DNA from: Anaerolineae bacterium
Lineage (GTDB): Bacteria > Chloroflexota > Anaerolineae > Caldilineales > Caldilineaceae
Assembly: GCA_030432295.1 (NCBI GenBank)
Contig: JAUIHI010000018.1
Coordinates: forward strand, 61,793-125,792
Length of the DNA stretch: 64,000 nt
Reading direction: 5' to 3'
Each line of letters opens with the position of its first letter. Positions within the stretch are counted from its first letter, which is position 1. This document shows positions 46,262 through 56,725 of the stretch, piece after piece. The notes under the pieces were generated by a model. That model was not told the origin of the DNA and searched no databases. It was given only the letters and a program-made list of their open reading frames with translations. Both the position numbers and the translations under genes were made by a program.

Positions 46262-47626
46262 ATGTCCACACACAGGGTACGACGATTTACTTTTCTGTTT
46301 TTGCTCGCAGCACTGGTGATTTCTGCCTGTGCAGCGCCACCACCGCCCAGCACCGGGACAGAAGCCAGCAGCGCCCCCGCGGCTGCGGCAACCGAACCAG
46401 CCGCGGCAGAAGGACCGGTGACAATTACCTGGGCTATGTGGGGAAGCCCGGCCGAGGTGGAGACCCACCAGCGCGTGGCCGATGCCTTTATGGAAAGCCA
46501 CCCGGACATTGCCGTCGAGATTATGTCCGCGCCGTGGAGCGACTACTTCACCAAAATCCAGACCCTCTGGGCCAGCGGTGACTCGTCCGTCATCCCGGAT
46601 GTGCTTTTCCTCTGGCCCACTCCCCGCTATGCGGCCGACGGTGTGCTGGAAAATCTGGACCCGTATATCGAAGCTGCGGGCTATGACCTGAGCGACTATT
46701 GGCCTGCCCTGCTGGAATCTGCCATGCTGGACGGCAGCGTCTACGGTTTCCCCCGGGACATCGGCCTGGAAGTGCTCTACTACAACAAAGACATCTTTGA
46801 CGAAGTGGGCGTGGCCTATCCCACCGACGACTGGACGTGGGACGATCTGCTGACCGCGGCGGAGCAATTGACAGTCGTCGAAACCAATGGCCGGGTCTCC
46901 CGCTATGCCCTGGGCATGGAAGGCGGCAAATTCCAGCGCTGGGTCGGCCAGAATGGCGGCTCGATTTTGGATGATATGCGTAACCCCAGCAAATGCACGC
47001 TGACCGAGCCAGCAGCGGTGGAAGCCCTGCAATTCTTCGCTGATCTGATGGAGAACAACTATGCCATGCGCGACGCCAATCTGAGCCAGGCGGGCGGCGA
47101 CGCGGCCGTCTTCCAGAGCGGCCAGGTGGCGATGATTATCCAGAACGCCAGCCGGGTTGGATCGTTCAACGCTGCGGAGATGAACTACGACGTCTCTACC
47201 CTACCCATTCCCGCTGGTGGCCAGCGCTCGGCCAGCGCGGGTGGTGCGGCTTGGGTGATGAGTTCTGGCAGCGACAACAAAGACGCAGCCTGGACTTTCC
47301 TGAGCTGGCTCCAGAGCACCGATGGCGGTCAATATCTCTACACAGCCTCGGGCGAAATCTTCCCGGCTCTCCAATCTACGGCCCGTTCGGATGCTTTCCT
47401 GACCGCGGATATGCCCCCGGCCAACCGGCAAGCCTTCCTGACTGAGGGCGAGAATGCCAAAGTTGGGGCGTTCGGCTACTTCCCCGAATGGGGCGAGTTG
47501 AGCGGCTCGATTATCGATCCGGGTTTGCAGTCCATCTGGGCCGGCGAGTCCAGCGTCACCGATGCTGTCGCCAGCATCTGCGAACAGGTAGACGCCTTCC
47601 TGGCCACCAACGAATACCCAAAGTAA
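46262..47626 (+). CDS. Sugar ABC transporter substrate-binding lipoprotein, family 1
   Basis: 454 residues from ATG 46262, with GGAGG seven bases upstream. Signal peptide FTFLFLLAALVISAC ends in lipobox Cys; an Ala-rich spacer follows. The body has ITWAMWGSPAEVETHQRVAD (about 57-76), DVLFLWPTPRYAADGVLENL, YGFPRDIGLEVLYYNKDIFD and a late AWTFLSWLQSTDGGQ, as in MalE-like binding proteins. Together with the next two permease genes it makes a CUT1-type importer that lacks its own ATPase, which would have to be a shared MsmK-type protein elsewhere. The ligand is possibly a glucuronide or oligosaccharide, from context. Confidence 0.92.
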   Translation: MSTHRVRRFTFLFLLAALVISACAAPPPPSTGTEASSAPAAAATEPAAAEGPVTITWAMWGSPAEVETHQRVADAFMESHPDIAVEIMSAPWSDYFTKIQTLWASGDSSVIPDVLFLWPTPRYAADGVLENLDPYIEAAGYDLSDYWPALLESAMLDGSVYGFPRDIGLEVLYYNKDIFDEVGVAYPTDDWTWDDLLTAAEQLTVVETNGRVSRYALGMEGGKFQRWVGQNGGSILDDMRNPSKCTLTEPAAVEALQFFADLMENNYAMRDANLSQAGGDAAVFQSGQVAMIIQNASRVGSFNAAEMNYDVSTLPIPAGGQRSASAGGAAWVMSSGSDNKDAAWTFLSWLQSTDGGQYLYTASGEIFPALQSTARSDAFLTADMPPANRQAFLTEGENAKVGAFGYFPEWGELSGSIIDPGLQSIWAGESSVTDAVASICEQVDAFLATNEYPK

Positions 47627-47646
47627 ACCATTAGGATGGCTGTGAG

Positions 47647-47685
47647 ACCGGGTGAAAGGGGGTGATCCATCCCCTTTCACCCGGT
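47647..47685. terminator. Hairpin between sugar binding protein and permease genes
   Basis: ACCGGGTGAAAGGGG (47647-47661) pairs exactly with CCCCTTTCACCCGGT (47671-47685) around a 9-base loop. It stands in the 83-bp gap behind the binding-protein gene. Stem-loops in this position commonly stabilise the upstream message or attenuate the permease genes. Confidence 0.65.
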
Positions 47686-47709
47686 ACTTCTATCGGCCCA
47701 AATTCTGCT

Positions 47710-48660
47710 ATGACAACCACCGCTCCCCCGTCCCAAACCCCCTGGTGGCAGCGCTATCGTCCAGACCAGCAGTGGGAAGCCTATCTCTTCCTCTTGCCCA
47801 GCTTTGCCGGGTTTTTGGTCTTTGTGGCAATCCCTGTGGGCGCGGCCCTGCTCCTCAGCTTCTACGATTGGAATCTGCTCTCCCCGCCGGAATTTGTTGG
47901 GCTGAAGAACTACACCCAACTCCTGGCCGGGGATCAGGTCTTCCGCAAAGTGATGGGCAACACCCTCTACTTTACGGCCCTGATTGTGCCGCTGCAATTG
48001 GCCTTTGGCCTGCTCCTGGCCCTGGCTCTGAACCAGCCCATTCGGGGCGTCGAATTCTACCGGCTTATCTACTTTATGCCGGTAGTGACGACAATTGTGG
48101 CCGCGGCGCTGGTTTTCCAGTGGTTCTTCAACCGGGATTTCGGCATTCTGTCCGCCTGGATTTGGGAACTGGGCACGCTGACCGGTCTCCCCATCCAGCC
48201 GCCGGACTGGCTCAACGATAGCGCCTGGGCCAAACCCGCGGTGGTGATCCTCACCCTGTGGAAGAATACGGGCTTTACAATGGTTATCTATCTGGCCGGG
48301 CTACAAAATATCCCCCGGGAACTCTACGACGCGGCCGAGGTGGACGGGGCCAATCGCTGGCAACGCTTCCGCTATGTCACCTTTCCGATGGTCAGCCCCA
48401 CCACCTTTTTCCTGCTCGTCATTCAGATGATCGGTGCTTTTCAGCTTTTCAGCGAGGCGTTTGTGATGACTCGGGGCGGCCCGGCCCAGGCCACCCTGAC
48501 AATCGTCTATTACATCTATCAGGTCGCCTTCGATTTCAGCAGCCGGATGGGCAAAGCGTCGGCCATCGCCTGGGTACTCTTCGTCTTTATTTTCCTCTTC
48601 ACATTCATACAGACCCGGCTTCAGCGTCGGTGGGTCCACTACGAAGCGGGCGGTGAATAA
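47710..48660 (+). CDS. Sugar ABC transporter permease (MalF type)
   Basis: 316 residues from ATG 47710. Six membrane helices; the first is YLFLLPSFAGFLVFVAIPVG. The EAA loop is NIPRELYDAAEVDGANRWQR (about 215-234), the usual contact with the ATPase. It forms a pair with the next gene, which begins three bases after this stop. Confidence 0.93.
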   Translation: MTTTAPPSQTPWWQRYRPDQQWEAYLFLLPSFAGFLVFVAIPVGAALLLSFYDWNLLSPPEFVGLKNYTQLLAGDQVFRKVMGNTLYFTALIVPLQLAFGLLLALALNQPIRGVEFYRLIYFMPVVTTIVAAALVFQWFFNRDFGILSAWIWELGTLTGLPIQPPDWLNDSAWAKPAVVILTLWKNTGFTMVIYLAGLQNIPRELYDAAEVDGANRWQRFRYVTFPMVSPTTFFLLVIQMIGAFQLFSEAFVMTRGGPAQATLTIVYYIYQVAFDFSSRMGKASAIAWVLFVFIFLFTFIQTRLQRRWVHYEAGGE

Positions 48661-48663
48661 GCG

Positions 48664-49551
48664 ATGACTGCCTCCCGCCCCACACCCACCCCGCCCGAAC
48701 ATCTGCCTGCCCGCACTGCCCGCGGGGGCATCGACAGTCGGCGCAGTCTGCTGCTGCACCTGGCACTCATTCTGGGCAGCGCGGCTATGCTCCTCCCCTT
48801 CGCCTGGATGCTCTCCACCTCCCTGAAGTTGCCAAAAGAGATATTCGCCTATCCGCCCACGTGGATTCCCGACCCGGTGGTCTGGCAGAACTACGCCGAT
48901 ACCTGGCGCGCCATTCCCTTTGGCCGCTTCTATCTCAACAGCCTTTTCGTGGCCGTCAGTGTCACAGTCATCCAGATTGTCACCGCGTCTCTCGGCGCGT
49001 TTGCCTTTGCCCGCCTGCGCTTCTGGGGTCGGGAGCCGCTCTTTCTTGCCTATCTCGTCACGCTGATGATCCCCTTTCAGGTGACAATGATTCCCAATTT
49101 CATCATTGTCCGTTATCTGGGCTGGTACGATACATTTCTGGCGCTGATCCTGCCCACCGCCTTCTCGGCCTTTGCTGTCTTCCTGCTGCGTCAATACTTC
49201 CTGGGCCTGCCAATGGACTTGGACGAAGCCGCGCGTATGGATGGGGCAGGTTCGTTTCGTATCTGGTGGCAGATAATTATGCCCCTCAGCGGGCCTGTCC
49301 TGGCCGCGCTGACAATTTTTGTCTTTCTCGGCTCGTGGAACGACTTTCTCTGGCCGCTGGTCATCACAGCTTCGACAGAAATGCGCACGATTCCCGTGGG
49401 GCTGGCCGCATTCCAGGGCCAGTTCAAAACCGACTGGAACCTGCTGATGGCCGGATCGGTGATTGCCCTCTTGCCGGTTCTGCTCGTCTACGTTCTCGCC
49501 CAGAAGCGCTTTGTGGAAGGAATTACCCTCTCTGGCATGGGGGGGCGATAA
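48664..49551 (+). CDS. Sugar ABC transporter permease (MalG type)
   Basis: 295 residues. Helix 1 is LHLALILGSAAMLLPFAWML, followed by TSLKLPKEIFAYPPTWIPDP, the MalG-type external segment. The EAA loop is GLPMDLDEAARMDGAGSFRI (about 180-199). The protein ends EGITLSGMGGR, close to the conserved GxxxGAVKG-type C-terminus. The oxidoreductase gene follows after 25 bases. Confidence 0.93.
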   Translation: MTASRPTPTPPEHLPARTARGGIDSRRSLLLHLALILGSAAMLLPFAWMLSTSLKLPKEIFAYPPTWIPDPVVWQNYADTWRAIPFGRFYLNSLFVAVSVTVIQIVTASLGAFAFARLRFWGREPLFLAYLVTLMIPFQVTMIPNFIIVRYLGWYDTFLALILPTAFSAFAVFLLRQYFLGLPMDLDEAARMDGAGSFRIWWQIIMPLSGPVLAALTIFVFLGSWNDFLWPLVITASTEMRTIPVGLAAFQGQFKTDWNLLMAGSVIALLPVLLVYVLAQKRFVEGITLSGMGGR

Positions 49552-49576
49552 ATCGAATATCTCTTGGAGGAATGCT

Positions 49577-50623
49577 ATGCAAGAAGTCCGCGTTGCCATT
49601 GTAGGAATGGGCATTGGCAAGGCCAACGCCCTGGCCATCACCCGCAATCCCCGGGGTCGGGTCGTCGCGCTCTGCGATCTGCTGGAAGATCGAATGGTCG
49701 AGTTTGCCGCAGACCTGCCCGAACCGGTGCAGATGTTTACCGATTACAACGAGATGTGCCGCAGCAGTGAGATCGACGCGGTTTTTGTGGGCACGCCCAA
49801 CCAGTTCCACGTGCCTGTAGCCATGGAAGCCCTGCGCAACGGCAAGCACGTCCTCGTCACCAAACCCCTGGCCGACGGCGAGGAACCGGCCAAACAGTTG
49901 GTGGAACTGGCCGAGTCCACCGGGCTGGTCAATATGATGTCCCTCTCCACCCGTTTTAGTGTGGCTGTGCAACATCTGGGTCAGATGGGGCAGCGGGGCG
50001 AATTTGGTGAAATCTACTACGCCCGCGCCCGCAGCATCCGCCGCCAGGGCATCCCTGCCTGGAGTCCAGGCTTCATTTTGAAGGGCGGCGGCGCGTTCCG
50101 GGATATGGGCGTCCACGTGCTGGACTCGGCCTGGTGGCTGCTGGGTATGCCCGAACCGGTCAGCGTGACCGGCGTGGCCGGGGCCAAATTTGGGCCGCTG
50201 GGCAAGGGCTATTGGGGCAAAGGCGCACCGCCTGCCCAGGAATATTTTAGCCAATTTGCCGCGGATGATTACGGCAGTGGCTTCATCCGTTTTGCCAACG
50301 GCGCGGGTTTGCAGGTAGAGAGCTTCTGGGCCAGCCATCAGCCCGGCGAGGTGAACATCGAACTCTTCGGCACAGAGGCCGGCGCGCAGTTGCGTCCGTT
50401 GACAATCTACCGGATGAACGGAAATATGGAAGAGAACGCTACAATCGAAATGCCTGAAAACGCCAATCTGTTGGCCTGGGACAATGTGGCAGGCCACTTC
50501 ATCGACAGCATTCTGGACGGCACGCCCTGCATCGCGCCCCTGCGTCACGGCTGGCTGGTGCAACGAATGATGGAGGGGTTGCTGAAGAGCGCAGAGACTG
50601 GGCAGGAGGTACGCCTCGACTGA
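49577..50623 (+). CDS. Gfo/Idh/MocA-family oxidoreductase
   Basis: 348 residues from ATG 49577, with GGAGGA upstream. The NAD-binding start is VRVAIVGMGIGKANALAI; DAVFVGTPNQFHVPVAMEAL and GKHVLVTKPLADG follow, the latter with the conserved Lys-Pro of the family. GGGAFRDMGVHVLDSAWWLLG is the second-domain segment with the catalytic His. Members oxidise or epimerise sugars, sugar acids or inositols, so its place behind the sugar importer suggests the first step on the imported sugar. Confidence 0.9.
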   Translation: MQEVRVAIVGMGIGKANALAITRNPRGRVVALCDLLEDRMVEFAADLPEPVQMFTDYNEMCRSSEIDAVFVGTPNQFHVPVAMEALRNGKHVLVTKPLADGEEPAKQLVELAESTGLVNMMSLSTRFSVAVQHLGQMGQRGEFGEIYYARARSIRRQGIPAWSPGFILKGGGAFRDMGVHVLDSAWWLLGMPEPVSVTGVAGAKFGPLGKGYWGKGAPPAQEYFSQFAADDYGSGFIRFANGAGLQVESFWASHQPGEVNIELFGTEAGAQLRPLTIYRMNGNMEENATIEMPENANLLAWDNVAGHFIDSILDGTPCIAPLRHGWLVQRMMEGLLKSAETGQEVRLD

Positions 50624-50633
50624 CCGACTTTGC

Positions 50634-50667
50634 AGACCTGCCAGATTTTCCGAAATCTGGCAGGTCT
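50634..50667. terminator. AGACCTGCCAG palindrome between convergent genes
   Basis: Perfect 15-bp stem AGACCTGCCAGATTT / AAATCTGGCAGGTCT, loop TCCG, followed by TTTT on the plus strand. It ends the importer/oxidoreductase transcript and may also stop the convergent one. A relative sits inside the methyltransferase gene at 61268-61301. Confidence 0.75.
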
Positions 50668-50676
50668 TTTCCCTTT

Positions 50677-51756
50677 CTATTCCTGCTCAATCAGCGTCAT
50701 CGCTGCCTGCATCCAGCCCAGGGCGTGGGCCATACTGGCGTGCCAGGGCGCGTCGCATTCCAGCAGAGGCGTGTGGTCCGGGATCAGTACCCCATCGAAG
50801 CCGTTGCGGTGCAGGATGCGCAGCACCCGCAGCATATCCGTATCCCCGTCGTCGATGAACATTTCCCGGTAGTCGGGTGCTTTGCCCCGCACATTGCGCA
50901 GGTGCACATAGGCGATTTTATCCGCGGCGCTGTAGCGCTCCACTGTCTCATAGACATCCGTCCCCGGCATTTCGCTGATTGTACCCACGCAAAATTCGAT
51001 GGCGCTGGCTGGGCTGGGGTGCAGGTCCAGCACCCGCTGGAAGTGATCCCCGTGATAGACCAGCCGCCCCGCACCGCGCAGGGTGGGCAGGGGCGGATCG
51101 TCCGGGTGAAAGGCCAGGGTCACGCCTGCCTCCTCGGCCACCGGCAGCATCTCGGCCAGGAAACGCTCCAGCCGCCTCAATACTTCCTCTGCTGAGACTG
51201 GCGGCAGCACATCCGCCGGGTCCGCAGCGTTGAAGCGCTCTACATCGTAAATCATATTCCAGACCATCCCGCCGGGGATAGGCGGCTGGGCCGGATTGTG
51301 AAAGCCCACCGAGCGCGCACCGGCCCGTGCCGCCGGGGATTCACTGCGTCCCCACGTCCCCGCCACTGTAAAGCAGTAGCCCATTGTGGGAATCCCCAGC
51401 CGACCCAAATCCCGCACAATCCGCTTCAGATGGGCCATCTGTTCGTCGCGCCGGGGACCGTCCAGCAGCACGTCGTACCAGTGGGCGGGCGCAAAGTTCT
51501 CCAGCGCTTCCAGCACCAGCCCTTCCGACTCCACCAGCGCCTTCAGGTCGCGCAGGCCCTCGTACGTCCAAATCGGATCGTCGGCTTCGGAGATGCCAAA
51601 GCCCGCATCTGCGTTATCCGATGTGATAATTTTCGCGCCGTCCCGCACAAAGTGGCCGGGCAGATGGGCGATAATGTGGGTGCAGCCAGCCTGCCGGGCA
51701 AAACGCAGATTCTCAGCGGTCAGCAACGCACGGTAGAGGCCAAGACCGAGTTTCAT
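50677..51756 (-). CDS. UxuA-family mannonate dehydratase-like protein
   Basis: 359 residues from ATG 51756, with AAGGAG upstream. A TIM barrel with the UxuA metal-site motifs: LAFHPDDPPLPTLRG (about 225-239) with His/Asp ligands, IEFCVGTISEM with the conserved Cys, KIAYVHLRNVRG, FIDDGDTDM and LIPDHTP. UxuA turns D-mannonate into 2-keto-3-deoxygluconate in glucuronate breakdown. It fits the neighbouring beta-glucuronidase. The gene is also close to sugar isomerase-like barrels, so the exact substrate stays open. Confidence 0.82.
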   Translation of the reverse strand: MKLGLGLYRALLTAENLRFARQAGCTHIIAHLPGHFVRDGAKIITSDNADAGFGISEADDPIWTYEGLRDLKALVESEGLVLEALENFAPAHWYDVLLDGPRRDEQMAHLKRIVRDLGRLGIPTMGYCFTVAGTWGRSESPAARAGARSVGFHNPAQPPIPGGMVWNMIYDVERFNAADPADVLPPVSAEEVLRRLERFLAEMLPVAEEAGVTLAFHPDDPPLPTLRGAGRLVYHGDHFQRVLDLHPSPASAIEFCVGTISEMPGTDVYETVERYSAADKIAYVHLRNVRGKAPDYREMFIDDGDTDMLRVLRILHRNGFDGVLIPDHTPLLECDAPWHASMAHALGWMQAAMTLIEQE

Positions 51757-51793
51757 AGAATGCTCCTTCAAGAAATGGACACGGATTTAAGAG

Positions 51794-51943
51794 ATGGAAC
51801 GCGGATGACGCGGATTGAGCGGATAAAAGACGCAGAGAAGCTGCAATCTGTCCGTTTTCAATTTGTGTATAGTATACTCTCTGACAGGTGGTTCGGAAAT
51901 TGATCCGCGTCCATCTGTTAAATCCGCGTCATCCGCGTTCCAT
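51794..51943. repeat. 23-bp inverted repeat (ATGGAACGCGGATGACGCGG type)
   Basis: The arms 51794-51816 and 51921-51943 are exact reverse complements, about 104 bases apart, in the gap between the divergent UxuA-like and ALDH genes. TATAGTATACT near 51868 could be part of a promoter. Related GACGCGGATT/GACGCAGATT strings occur near 37170. Confidence 0.7.
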
Positions 51944-51961
51944 TCTTCCAGGAGGCAGACA

Positions 51962-53533
51962 ATGCCGTTTGCAACGATTCGCGACGAAACTAACTTTGAC
52001 GAAGTGAAGGCCGGTGTCTTTGCCAGCCTGGGGTTGCAAAGTGTCAACTCCGGTCTCTACGATGGCGTCTGGGCCGAGACCGCCGGGCGCAAAACCATCG
52101 CCGTCCATTCGCCCATCAACGGCGAAAAGCTGGCGGATGTGGCTGTGGCCGGGGAAGCCGACTACGAGCGGCTCATCGGCAACGCCTGGGACGCCTACAG
52201 TGCCTGGTCCCGGGTGCCCGCGCCCAAACGGGGCGAAGTCGTGCGGGCGATTGGGGACAAATTGCGGGAATATGTGGATACCCTCGGCCTGCTCGTCTCG
52301 TTGGAGGTGGGCAAGACGCCGACCGAAGGCAAAGGTGAGGTCCAGGAAATGATCGACATCGGCGACTTTGCCGTGGGTCTCTCCCGCCAGATCTACGGCG
52401 TGACGATTGCCAGCGAGCGCCCGGAGCATCGCCTCTACGAGCAGTGGCATCCCTACGGCGTCGTCGGCGTCATCACCGCCTTCAACTTCCCCTGCGCGGT
52501 CTGGTCGTGGAACGCGCTGATTGCCTCTGTCATCGGCAATGTCGTCATCTGGAAACCCTCGCCCAACGCGGCCCTGACCGCCATCGCTACGACGAATATC
52601 GTCAACGGTGTGCTGGACGAAATGGGTCTGCCGCCCCTCTTCCTGCTGGCCGTTGACGAAGGGCGGGCTATCGGCGAGAAGCTGAGCCAGGACAAGCGCA
52701 TCCCCCTCCTCTCCTTCACCGGCTCCATCCGCACGGGACGTCGGGTAGCCCAGGCGGTGTCGGCTCGGCTGGGGCGCTCTCTGCTCGAATTGGGCGGCAA
52801 CAACGCCGCGATTGTCACAGCCAAAGCCGACCCGGAGATCGCGCTGCGGGGGGTGGCCTTTGGCGCGCTGGCGACGGCAGGCCAGCGCTGCACCACCACC
52901 CGGCGGCTGATACTCCAGGAGAGCATCTACGACGAATTTGTGGACAAACTGGTGCGGGCCTATGAGACAGTGAAGGTCGGCAATCCGCTCGAACCCGGGG
53001 TGCTGGTCGGCCCGCTGATCAATCAGTACGCGGTGATGGCCTACCGACAGGCTATCCAGCGGGCGGTGGACGAGGGCGGGCGGGTACTGGCGGGCAACCG
53101 GGTGTTGACGCTGCCGGGGCTGGAAGGCGGCCATTACGTCGCGCCCAGCCTGGTGGAGGGGATGCCGAATTTTGAGATCGTCTGCGAGGAGACCTTTGCG
53201 CCGATTCTCTACGTCCTGAAATATAAGGAGTTGGACGAGGCGCTGGCCATCCACAACAGTGTGGATCAGGGCCTGTCGTCGGCCATCTTCAGCACAGATG
53301 TGCGGGAGGTGGAACGTTTCCTCAGCGTGCGGGGCAGCGATTGCGGGCTGGCGAATGTGAACACTGGCACGGCCGGCGCGGAGATCGGCGGCGCATTTGG
53401 CGGGGAGAAGGAGACCGGCGGCGGACGCGAGAGCGGGTCTGACTCCTGGAAGGTCTACGCCCGCCGCCAGACGGTGACGATCAACTACGGAGAGAGTCTG
53501 CCCTTGGCGCAAGGCGTGCGCTTTGATGTGTAG
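51962..53533 (+). CDS. Aldehyde dehydrogenase, ALDH7-like
   Basis: 523 residues from ATG 51962, with GGAGG upstream. VITAFNFPCAVWSWNALIA (about 179-197), LLSFTGSIRTGRRVAQ, LLELGGNNAAIV (general-base Glu near 276) and TAGQRCTTTRRL (nucleophile Cys near 310) are in place. The C-terminal NTGTAGAEIGGAFGGEKETG and SDSWKVYARRQTVTINY are typical of the antiquitin (ALDH7) group, which oxidises alpha-aminoadipic or similar semialdehydes. In this sugar-acid locus it may instead oxidise a sugar-derived semialdehyde. Confidence 0.9.
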   Translation: MPFATIRDETNFDEVKAGVFASLGLQSVNSGLYDGVWAETAGRKTIAVHSPINGEKLADVAVAGEADYERLIGNAWDAYSAWSRVPAPKRGEVVRAIGDKLREYVDTLGLLVSLEVGKTPTEGKGEVQEMIDIGDFAVGLSRQIYGVTIASERPEHRLYEQWHPYGVVGVITAFNFPCAVWSWNALIASVIGNVVIWKPSPNAALTAIATTNIVNGVLDEMGLPPLFLLAVDEGRAIGEKLSQDKRIPLLSFTGSIRTGRRVAQAVSARLGRSLLELGGNNAAIVTAKADPEIALRGVAFGALATAGQRCTTTRRLILQESIYDEFVDKLVRAYETVKVGNPLEPGVLVGPLINQYAVMAYRQAIQRAVDEGGRVLAGNRVLTLPGLEGGHYVAPSLVEGMPNFEIVCEETFAPILYVLKYKELDEALAIHNSVDQGLSSAIFSTDVREVERFLSVRGSDCGLANVNTGTAGAEIGGAFGGEKETGGGRESGSDSWKVYARRQTVTINYGESLPLAQGVRFDV

Positions 53534-53540
53534 ACCAATT

Positions 53541-53587
53541 GCTGCGTGCGGCGTGAGATCGAACGACGATCTCACGCCGCACGTAGC
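53541..53587. terminator. Strong hairpin between convergent ALDH and DapA-like genes
   Basis: A 21-bp stem (53541-53561 / 53567-53587, one G-T type mismatch) with loop AACGA fills the 62-bp gap between two convergent stops. It is well placed to stop transcription from both sides. Confidence 0.75.
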
Positions 53588-53595
53588 ATCTCCCG

Positions 53596-54504
53596 TTATT
53601 CCTCCCCAAACGGATAGCTCTTCACATCCTTCTCAATCGCCGCAATCAGCCGGGTGATCTCCCGGCGGTCGTCGGCGTCCAGGGCCTGCTTGCCCGCGGG
53701 CGCACGCTCGACGGTGGAGGTGAAGACTCCCCGCCGCTTGAGAATGTAGCGCATAAAGGCGTGATTTTCCAGAATAATCAGGGGCAGACAACGCCGGTGC
53801 AGCTCCCGCGCAGCCTCCTCATCCCCGGCCCAGAGCAGTTCCATCACCTGGGCCAGCAGATCCGCGATCTCACAGGCAGGCATACAGCCGTTGGCCCCCC
53901 GCAGATATTCATCTGTCATCACTTTGCCCGCCGCGCCACCAAAGATCGTTTTGACCTGACTCCCCACCAGCTTGTGGACTTCGGCGATGTGTTTGGGGCC
54001 GGGCTGGCGCTCCTCTTTGATGTACTCAATCGATGGCACATCCTGCACTAGCTGGGCGATCTGCTCGCCGGTGAGGGGCGCGTAGGCGTCCGCGTTCTGC
54101 ACAACCAGCGGGCCGTCATAGACATCGGCCATACGCTTGTACATTTCAATGGCTGTGGCCGTGTTGGTGCGGGCCGGGGCCATTGCGATAATTGCGTCGG
54201 CTCCGGCCTTTTGGGCTTCCTTCGCGAAATACAACACTTGGGGCACAGAGACGCCGGAGCAGCCGAAGATCAGCGGCAGGCGACCGTCGATGGCCTCCAT
54301 CACTTCGTGCAAGCCGCGCACCCGCTCCTGCTCGCCCAGAAAGTAGAATTCGCCCACCATCACCGGCCAGACAATGCCGTGCTGACCGCTGCGACAGCAG
54401 AAATCGGCCGCGGCGCGCAGGTCGGGAATGTGGATTTCCAGGTCCTCCTGGTAGGGGGTGGGCAACAGGCCGAAAACGCCTTTGAGATGATCGAAACGAG
54501 CCAT
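53596..54504 (-). CDS. DapA/NAL-superfamily lyase or dehydratase
   Basis: 302 residues from ATG 54504. The fold is clear (FGLLPTPYQEDLEIHIPDL at the N-terminus) and the Schiff-base lysine is in IEYIKEERQ (about 160-165). The other active-site marks differ: the TTGE motif reads MVGE (VWPVMVGEFY) and the catalytic Tyr of L-x-YN-x-P is replaced by Gln in VVQNADAYAP. It is thus unlikely to be dihydrodipicolinate synthase. A keto-deoxy sugar acid is a plausible substrate given the UxuA-like and glucuronidase neighbours. Confidence 0.8.
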   Translation of the reverse strand: MARFDHLKGVFGLLPTPYQEDLEIHIPDLRAAADFCCRSGQHGIVWPVMVGEFYFLGEQERVRGLHEVMEAIDGRLPLIFGCSGVSVPQVLYFAKEAQKAGADAIIAMAPARTNTATAIEMYKRMADVYDGPLVVQNADAYAPLTGEQIAQLVQDVPSIEYIKEERQPGPKHIAEVHKLVGSQVKTIFGGAAGKVMTDEYLRGANGCMPACEIADLLAQVMELLWAGDEEAARELHRRCLPLIILENHAFMRYILKRRGVFTSTVERAPAGKQALDADDRREITRLIAAIEKDVKSYPFGEE

Positions 54505-54661
54505 TGGGTTTGTCTCCTTATGTGGGGTGGAAGCAATATCGGGCAAATAAAAGCATTTGGCAGTGTATCACCGGGTGGCAGAGAAGGCAATGCAGTGGAA
54601 ATGGGTTCGGATTTCTGCTCTTGACGTTTGACGCGTAGCGTTATAGACTGCGAATAAGTAA

Positions 54662-56563
<1,902 letters not shown>

Positions 56564-56606
56564 GGCTGGATTGCGAAGGCTACGCCGAAGACCAAGCCAC
56601 CCGGAC

Positions 56607-56686
56607 AAAGTCCCCGGCACTTACTATACAAGCGAGCTGGTACACCACCGCCGCTCCGTTGTTGGACGTGAAGTGCCGGGGACTTT
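56607..56686. repeat. 80-bp element with 16-bp terminal inverted repeats, copy 2
   Basis: Ends identical to copy 1 at 8840-8919, same length, opposite orientation. The 48-base centre agrees at 36 positions when inverted. It lies between the beta-glucuronidase and diguanylate cyclase genes. Confidence 0.85.
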
Positions 56687-56725
56687 TGGATGCTTATTTT
56701 CGTGAAATAGCCTAAAGGGGACCAA

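Noticed and set aside
48301..49647. 448-codon frame antisense to the sugar permeases
   Set aside because: Highly charged composition without any recognisable domain, fully covered by two well-supported permease genes.
51929..53575. 548-codon open frame antisense to the aldehyde dehydrogenase gene
   Set aside because: Shadow of a GC-rich gene: no family motif, His/Gln/Arg-rich composition, and the plus-strand frame is a complete ALDH. The same applies to the long frames opposite beta-glucuronidase (54773-56506), the acyl-CoA synthetase (14719-16377), purH (25694-27277), the LPXTG-like frame opposite 9903-11279, and Elp3 (62269-63666).
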